This document shows, piece by piece, positions 57,573 through 64,000 of a stretch of DNA of 64,000 bases. Under the pieces are notes generated by a model. It made no database searches. It was not told where the DNA came from and saw nothing but the letters and a program-made list of their open reading frames with translations. Numbering within the stretch: position 1 is the first letter of the stretch; every line of letters starts with the position of its first letter. A program made the translations under genes and the position numbers. The DNA comes from Ridgeia piscesae (lineage: Eukaryota; Annelida; Polychaeta; Sabellida; Siboglinidae), in NCBI GenBank assembly GCA_025642075.2, contig JAODUO010001348.1, positions 1 through 64,000 on the forward strand. The letters run 5' to 3'.

Positions 57573-60500
57573 ATGGCGTCTTTGGGTTGTCAAGTTGTTG
57601 ATTGTGTTTTATTATGTGTAATTTTCATCGTAACAGTATCACACACTGATAGTAAAAGTAGGTATAAGTATAATAATACACAGGCGAATAAGATAGCAAA
57701 ATACAATTAATTTTTAACTGTCTAATGCATGGTTATACCGTTCTTCCCCTAACGTCGCTCATCATGACAGCCACCTCTCGGCGCTCCTGATTCGAGCACA
57801 TGAAATGATGAATCATTGATTACACTTAGGACGAGACTGTTGGCAGAGCAGCTCTGCGAATAAGGGCATACATTCCAGTATTCAAACAGTGACGTCATTG
57901 CTCTACGAATTGCCGAAATAGTTGCCGAGATATTTTTTCTAATATTAAGCAATAGAATAAAGGCAGTGGCTACGCGTACGTGAGCCGTACGTTTAGGCCG
58001 CCAGTCTAAACGTACGGCATACATACTGCGCATGCGTATGCTTTTATTTTCGGTTACGTGAGCTGTATTTTTAGCCTCGTTTATCTAAGGTACGGCATTC
58101 GATAAGCGCATGCGCATGATTTCTATACGTGAGCCTTATCTTTAGTAGCTGTCAGTTCCAAAAGTTTCCCCGCACATGCATGTTTATATACATAAGTTCT
58201 ATTGCCGAATCTTTAGCACTCAGGTCTAAAAGTAGGCCTAGGTGATTGTTTTGCGCGTACATGCCGTATATTTTTTGCAAACAAATATAAAAGTACATGA
58301 GTTTTTCCGCGCATGCATGTTGATGTACGTACGGACGGAAGCTCTTTTGGCACTTAGTTCTAAATATACGTGATTTTTGTGCGTGTTTTTTTTTCGCAAG
58401 TTGACATATATAGCCCTATTGCAGTCAGTAAATCTAACAATGTCGAACAAAATCGCTCCCTCGTGTAATTCCATCGTACCGATGCGACGATACGGACGCA
58501 GCATGCTTGCGCAGAATAGAAAATGAGGATACGCGCGCATCCTCACGTACGGTTAGGCCACAGGTCTAAAGATATGGCTCACGTACGCGTAGACACTTCG
58601 TAGAATAAAATTCCTTTAATACATGGTGACTGGTCTGATATATGGAGTAATCTTCCTCATTATGATTTATGTGGTTGATGCCCCGTCACTCTAGTCATTT
58701 GAGGCTAAAAATGATAAATTATGGAAAAAACATAGTGTAAAAACTGACTATACTGCACCTTCTCTATTATGGATTGAGTCAAATTCAGACGTATATACAC
58801 AATCCGAACAGAAAGAAAGATCTGGCATAAGAGGCAGATAAGATATTCACAGAGCAGTTCTGCAAACTAGAAAGTTGCCCTGCTAGTTGCAGAGCAGTGG
58901 TATCATTGCTCTGCAAATTTTTGAAAGATTTGTTCATATTCGAAGAGCTAGTAAGATAGAGCAGGGTTTTATCCAGGTTGCACCCTTGCGCCATTGGCGT
59001 GATATTTATTAGATTGTCCAAAAAAATTGTTTGAATGCACAAAAAAGACACATAAATATAGCACAGAATAGTCTTTGCTGGGTGCATTGACTCAATCTGT
59101 GTGAGCTAAGCACACATATTGAGTCAATGCACCCTAGCAAAGACTATTCTTATATTTAAATACAAACATATCTTTAATTGTCCAAAAATGTGTTCCATGG
59201 CACTATTCTGCAAATGCAAACAGTGGAATCAGCCCCATACGAAGACCAGTAGGTTTTATTCCATGTGAATTTGTTAGATGCCCACTGTTACGCTAAACTT
59301 GACCGCTGTCTGCTAGCACTGACTGTGACCCAGTGCACTCAAGAACAATATGCCGATTATGCTATGTATTTGGGAAATGTCATACTAACAAAATTGGTAA
59401 CCGTTGTGTTATAATAAATAGTTTGCAGTGATTTAGCAAAAATGGGTGCTGAAAACTCAGATGCGACAGTGGATCCTTTCGCCAACATTGGTCGCAGCAA
59501 ATCAAAAACTTACACTATAAAACACATTAGGGTACTTGTAATTTCTAGTCAGTCAATTAGAAAATGTGTTGATCTTCACTGCAAATGTTGCACAAAATCA
59601 ATGCCACGAGAGCCACAAAAGTTATTATGAGTTGAATTGTAAACATAGCATTGCCACAGTTGCTTTGGCTGCTCTCACTGTTGGATCTAGCCAGGCCTGA
59701 GGCAAAACTTCAACAGTGTCATCAGTCAAGCAATGTTTACGTTGTTCACTTCACTTCATAATACATATATAAAATCGTTAGAATAACAATATAATATTAT
59801 TTACAATGGTGTAAATAAAGTTATCAAATTAATAAATTTATTTGGTGAACTTTTTGTCCACAATTTTAAAAAATGAGTGACAAAATTTTCATATAAGCTG
59901 TGCTTTACAACAGTACGATTACTGCCAACGGGTTGCAACAAATCGAAAACATTCACTTGTAAACCAATTTTTGTAAACTCGTGAATCCTAATCAGTCACC
60001 CCGTAGTCACTCTTTACTGTAGATGTTTCACAAAATCAGTGTCACCAGAGAAACAAAAGATACACTGAGTGGAAGCGTAAATGTGCTCATTCACTCATAT
60101 TATGACCCGAAATACAACTTGATGCCATTTTACAGTTTCTCACTGTTCAAATTATGTATGATGTGTATTATTTTAGCATGATTTACAAGCGTGGAAACTA
60201 AGTTTTGTTTAACAATGTTGCATTGCATTTTAACGATATTGGGATAAGCAAACGTGCGCAAGAAAACAAGTTTTAACTACGTAAGCGCTATTTTGAGCAC
60301 ATTGCTCTGGCGACTGCACAAGTTTAGCTCCTTTCCCACTAGGTGCATTAATGCACAGAAATATGCTGGCTAATTAAATTAATTTTACAAGTACCCAAGA
60401 CCATTATTTTATTTAAGGAATGTACTTAACAATACCATAATTTAATGTATTGTTGCTGAAAATAAAGAACATACACATAATAATTATATAATTTTCTAAA

Positions 60501-61488
60501 GTAAGGTAATACAAACTTGGTTCATGTTGGGGGCTTCATCACTAAATATTGGATATCACATTGCTCTGGATTATAATGATTTGGCTCGAAACTGGGCCTC
60601 AAAAGTACACTGTAGCTCAAACAGAATATTTTATAGCTGTGTTTACATGTCACAACATGGAAACTTGTGTGATAGGTGTCAAATCTAGATAAATATATAC
60701 TCATAACAGTAACGTCGAGGTGAGCCCAGATTTTACAAAATTACCTGATAAATTGAGAATCTATGTGACGTATGAATTTTTAATGAATGGATATGTTTGT
60801 TAAAATGTCAGAAGTGTTTTTAATTAATTTTGATTCCTAGATTTGGTAACTTGCAAGTATGAAGAGGCTTATGTTATTCTGTCATTTTTTTATGATAAGC
60901 AAATTGTCATCATGTCTGAGTGTGAAATGCAGGGCACTTTATCATTGTGGTTATAGTTTTGTACGTATGTTTATCGTTTATTTCTCTTGACATTGTAGAA
61001 TTCCACTATGACTATGTCACTTGTGGGTCAGTTCTGAAACTGCTAAATGTTCGCAGCAATGTCAGACTGCATTCACATGATGTAAAATATGGATCTGGCA
61101 GCGGGCAACAGGTAAGTGAACTGTGTATATTTTCATTATAAAATTTCATATTTGAAAGTCATTTATCACCCATGGAGGTTCATTGAGAATGTTGTCGCTA
61201 AATAGATTTTGGCAGTTTTCAATATATGAAACAATGCATTGTATCTCACCCATTTTACCACTTATGAAATACATCTTATAGATATGCTCTTTGATACAGT
61301 GTTATATTTTCTTATAATAATTACATCAGTTTGAATAGTTGATTAATTCCTTAATTTTTGTAAGAATAGATCTGCAGGTTTTGACACTTGCCCTTGTTGT
61401 TACAGTCAGTGACCGCAGTGTCCAGTACAGATGACCACAACAGTTACTGGCGCGTCCAGGGGAAGCAGGGTACCCAGTGTGTGCGAGG
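57573..61488 (+). CDS. SDF2: SDF2/SDF2L1-type ER protein (first three exons, partial)
   Basis: Exons are 57573-57657, 60999-61111 and 61406-61488. Phases 1, 0 and 2 agree and give 93 codons plus two bases. The N-terminus MASLGCQVVDCVLLCVIFIV has a hydrophobic core of a signal peptide, cleaved probably near SHTDS. Then come YVTCGSVLKLLN, VRLHSHDVKYGSGSGQQ, SVTAVSSTDDHNSYWRV and CVRG, which are the first MIR repeat and the start of the second, nearly as in human SDF2. The family are soluble ER-lumen proteins of about 210-220 residues that work with ERdj3 in quality control and relate to protein O-mannosyltransferases. The remaining MIR repeats and the retention signal are off the right edge. 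Invertebrates usually have one gene, so SDF2 versus SDF2L1 is not decided. Confidence 0.9.
57965..58165. repeat. Cluster of TACGTGAGCCGTAT-type motifs, SDF2 intron 1
   Basis: GTACGTGAGCCGTACGTTTAG (57,975), TTACGTGAGCTGTATTTTTAG (58,055) and ATACGTGAGCCTTATCTTTAG (58,123) occur in the same orientation about 70-80 bp apart. They are interleaved with palindromic GCGCATGCGCATG words. The same motif opens the inverted arms at 56,344 and 58,590. They are probably subterminal motifs of one transposon family. Confidence 0.65.
58480..58602 (-). repeat. Inverted repeat arm, right of MSH6/SDF2 promoter
   Basis: Reverse complement of 56,331-56,453 (about 90% over 120 bp), including GGATACGCGCGCATCC, GTACGGTTAGGCC and CGCGTAGACACTTCG. 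It lies in SDF2 intron 1. Confidence 0.9.
59065..59150. repeat. 86-bp hairpin-forming palindrome
   Basis: Left arm from AGAATAGTCTTTGCTGGGTG and right arm ending CACCCTAGCAAAGACTATTC-T are complementary over about 40 bp, with few mismatches and a loop around GTGAGCTAAGC. The inner part GTGCATTGACTCAAT also terminates the long dispersed repeat at 54,665 and 59,080, so the palindrome looks like two element ends joined head to head. Confidence 0.85.
59080..60250 (-). repeat. Long dispersed repeat, minus copy (tandem subunits B and A)
   Basis: Reverse-orientation partner of 53,470-54,665, including CGCCAACATTGGTCGCAGCA near 59,480, AGTTGAATTGTAAACATAGC near 59,630 and CACAAAATCAGTGTCACCAG near 60,030. 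Order, spacing and both subunits are preserved. It lies in SDF2 intron 1. Confidence 0.75.
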
Positions 61489-62308
61489 GTAGGTCACTGT
61501 TACTGACCAAGACATTGTAAAACTGGTAACATAGCATCACATTCAATCAAGATAAACCTGGTTTAAATTGTCTTGCAGCCATTTAAAATATTAGTCATGT
61601 TTATTCCCTGTACGATGTTCCAGTTCATTAAGCTGGCTATGGATTACTGTGGGTATCTATTATTTTATGTTAATTATTTTTTGAGGAAATTTTTTTGACA
61701 GTTATGAATACAGGGTACTGTTTAAAATAACTTTTGATTACCTTCAGATGTTTACATTGTCATAACCTTAACCATAGCCTCGATTACCAGGCTCCTTGAG
61801 GGGGCAGCACTTTTTGGACCCTCACATCCGCCTGGGAGATTAATGCTCTGCCAATGTTGCTACCAAGGTGGCCTTATCCCAGGTAGAGACGCTGATTGGC
61901 TCACAGACCAACTATGAAATAAATAAAAAATATGGGTATCCTTTTATAAGATGATTTACTATGCTGTTAAAAGTATTCAACATTAAACTTATATTAACAC
62001 AAAAAATAAATAGAAATACAAAATTGCAGTTGTACATGAAGCAGGAATTATGGCAGAATTGGCCTCTATTACCCAGTTTCCATGAGATGGCAGTACGTTT
62101 TAGACCCTCACCCGGATAACATTCAAACGCCGACAAAGTCACCAGATTTTCTTCTCTCTACTCTTTTTTCTACTCAGCCGAGTCGGTGAAGCGAGACTAC
62201 CATAACCAATGCCTTTGTATGGTCAAACGTTTATCATTATTTATGAAGATGATGTTTGAAGATGTTTCACGTTGCTGTATGTTCTTTATGGACATGTACA
62301 TAGCTCCT

Positions 62309-62535
62309 GTAGAGCTCTGTAGCTCAGTTGCTAGAACATCAGACTCTCCATCAAGAGAACCCATGTTCATTCACCCTACATTGCCCCAGTTCACTCAGCT
62401 GTATGAATGAGTACCTGGTAAATATGGTAATGGACAGTGATCACTATTTGATCCAGTCTGTACTAATTGCAGCTTGGCTGAATACTTTTGAGACAAATTA
62501 AGATGATGTTCAATTGAACATGTCTGTTAGATCGG
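62309..62535 (+). mobile_element. SINE copy, SDF2 intron 3
   Basis: Plus-orientation copy of the 21,705 family with head GTAGCTCAGTTGCTAGAACA, body CATTGCCCCAGTTCACTCAG and GAGTACCTGGTAAATATGG, and an end near CATGTCTGTTAG. The B box segment is partly deleted. Confidence 0.8.
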
Positions 62536-62989
62536 CCTGAATCCGAGCATATATTCATGAATACAATTACAAATACATTGCTAAAAGCTAAGTATAAATG
62601 CAAATACATTCTCACAAGAATAACTATACCAGTATATTAAAAAATATAAATATTAAATAATAATGCTTCATAAAATTATTTATGTAACTCACTATAAGAA
62701 AGTATGCAATGGCAGTTGATCAATTTGTTATGATGAAAACTGTAATAACCTATTTATTTCATCAACAATAACTTTTTTCTGAGAATGTAGTGATACAATG
62801 GAATTCACTTCATTGGCATTCATTTCAGTGGCATCCTAGGCTTTTAGCATCTATTTGCCATAGCACATAATGAACATGAGCTGTTCAAAGGTTGATTCTT
62901 TCATCCTGCAATTGGCGCAGATGAGGCAGGAGTGCTGGGATGGTGGGGAGCCAGTGTTGCTAAATGTGCATAAAGCCATCATTGCAATT

Positions 62990-63110
62990 TGTAGAACTGG
63001 AGCAATATAGAGTAAAAAAAAAACGGTTTGACACGTTAGCAAAGGATTAGAACCCATGTTCTCTTAGTTGAGAGTCCAAAGCTCTAGACACTGTGCTAGC
63101 GCGCTGAATA
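62990..63110 (-). mobile_element. SINE head fragment, SDF2 intron 3
   Basis: Reverse-orientation segment with GAACTGGAGCAATATAGAGT, TTAGAACCCATGTTCTC and AGAGTCCAAAGCTCTAGACA, i.e. the tRNA-like head of the 21,705 family. Confidence 0.7.
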
Positions 63111-63703
63111 CTGAACTATTAAAGAACTTACCTATATTGGTTTACTTACCCAAGCAGCCATTTACACGCATAAAGAGAGATTCACGTGTACTGTGTCCTA
63201 ATTCTTCTCTTGGTTGGCCTAGTCAGAAGCAATAACATTTGCAGCAGCAGACTATGTTAAAGTGTGATCAGAAATACTCCTCGATTCCAGGAACACAACA
63301 TCAAATAGCTGTTCAAGGAAATGCCACTTACACCAGGCAATATCTGTCGTAGCTGGATGGATATTGCCTGACTGTTTCTTTGACTATGGTGCTGTTGGCC
63401 ATAATGATACCTTTCTATATAGGACTGAGTAGAAATTAACATTTAATTTGGTCAATCTACATAATACAATGTTTTAATTTTGTGTAAACAATCAATTGGA
63501 ATATACCCTATATCTTATTACAGTTAACACCACACAGTGTGTATATTTGTATTTATATTTTCATTATACAGTTGACAACAGTTTTCATTTTTGTCAAGAT
63601 ATATTTGAAAACAGGACAATTTATAATATGCCACTCTGATTTATTTAGGTTGAAACATTGTTGGTTTTATTTAAAATGCAAACATAAATAATTTATGTTG
63701 TTT

Positions 63704-63750
63704 TTATTTAAAATGCAAACATAAATAATTTATGTTTGCATTTTAAATAA
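63704..63750. repeat. Perfect 47-bp palindrome with adjacent 37-bp direct repeat
   Basis: Arms TTATTTAAAATGCAAACATA and TATGTTTGCATTTTAAATAA extend to 23 bp each around a single central base, with no mismatch. The left arm and a few flanking bases are also repeated directly 37 bp upstream (63,666-63,702). Confidence 0.92.
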
Positions 63751-64000
63751 TAACAGCAACATTTCATCTATTGCACAATTATTGTGCAATACATTTGTGT
63801 TACTCTGTCTGGTTACTCAGCATTTGAAGCTGTGCATTATTAAAAATAATTGTTGCTAGTGTATAAAACACAATTATTAACATTACTTGTGATTACATTT
63901 CAAGACTAGTGGAAGAATTAACTTGATCCAGCCATTAATCACATTTAACAAGATTTAACAAGATAAGATTTAACAAGATTAAGTTGATTCTTTAGGTGGC

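Larger units (their letters stand above)
61489..64000. other. SDF2 intron 3 (part), no exon 4 seen
   Basis: I searched for the conserved CGQxxRLTHxxTGxNLH block of the next exon and did not find it. The interval holds SINE copies at about 62,309-62,535 and 62,990-63,110, a palindrome at 63,704-63,750, and otherwise AT-rich DNA. The last bases, TTGATTCTTTAGGTGGC, could be an acceptor, but too little follows to judge. Confidence 0.5.

Overview
The window is animal (metazoan) nuclear DNA. It carries intron-rich genes with GT-AG (and one apparent GC-AG) introns, three conserved animal protein genes, tRNA-derived SINEs, relics of non-LTR and DNA transposons, and very large tandem-repeat arrays. 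The mix of repeats suggests a marine invertebrate rather than a vertebrate, but I cannot name the species or phylum from the sequence. There are no bacterial, plasmid or CRISPR features. The three genes were reconstructed exon by exon from reading-frame continuity, splice signals and recognisable family motifs. 

Layout. (1) 1-10,321: the 5' half of an ANKMY2 (ankyrin repeat plus MYND) gene on the minus strand, with six exons between 10,321 and 4,263; the MYND half lies beyond the left edge. Its introns hold a 20-bp minisatellite split by nested hAT-like insertions, a 38-bp minisatellite and a piggyBac-like element with a duplicated end. (2) 10,322-22,828: intergenic DNA, almost all repeats. 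It includes a LINE reverse-transcriptase relic, a MITE, a (GGGA)n purine tract and a 5.9-kb array of a 24-bp unit that is open on both strands but does not look like a gene. (3) 22,829-57,070: a complete MSH6 gene (DNA mismatch repair, MutS-alpha subunit) on the minus strand. It has 34 exons and about 1,352 codons, essentially the length of human MSH6, but one reading-frame break in exon 17. Its introns hold a 1.6-kb 21-bp minisatellite (last intron), 29-bp and 12-bp arrays, several SINEs in one orientation, LINE fragments, a foldback element with THAP-like relics and a TA-flanked DNA transposon inserted into a SINE. (4) 57,071-57,572: a head-to-head intergenic segment of 502 bp between the MSH6 and SDF2 start codons, probably a bidirectional promoter. 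(5) 57,573 to the right edge: the first three exons of an SDF2/SDF2L1-type ER protein gene on the plus strand; the rest lies beyond the window. 

The genes do not form a pathway: ANKMY2 is a cilium/trafficking factor, MSH6 is nuclear DNA repair, and SDF2 acts in ER quality control. The most distinctive content is the repeat biology. Several minisatellites show higher-order structure and sit within 10-25 bp of exon boundaries. Insertion events are nested so cleanly that the empty sites can be read. Inverted repeats flank the MSH6/SDF2 promoter on both sides.
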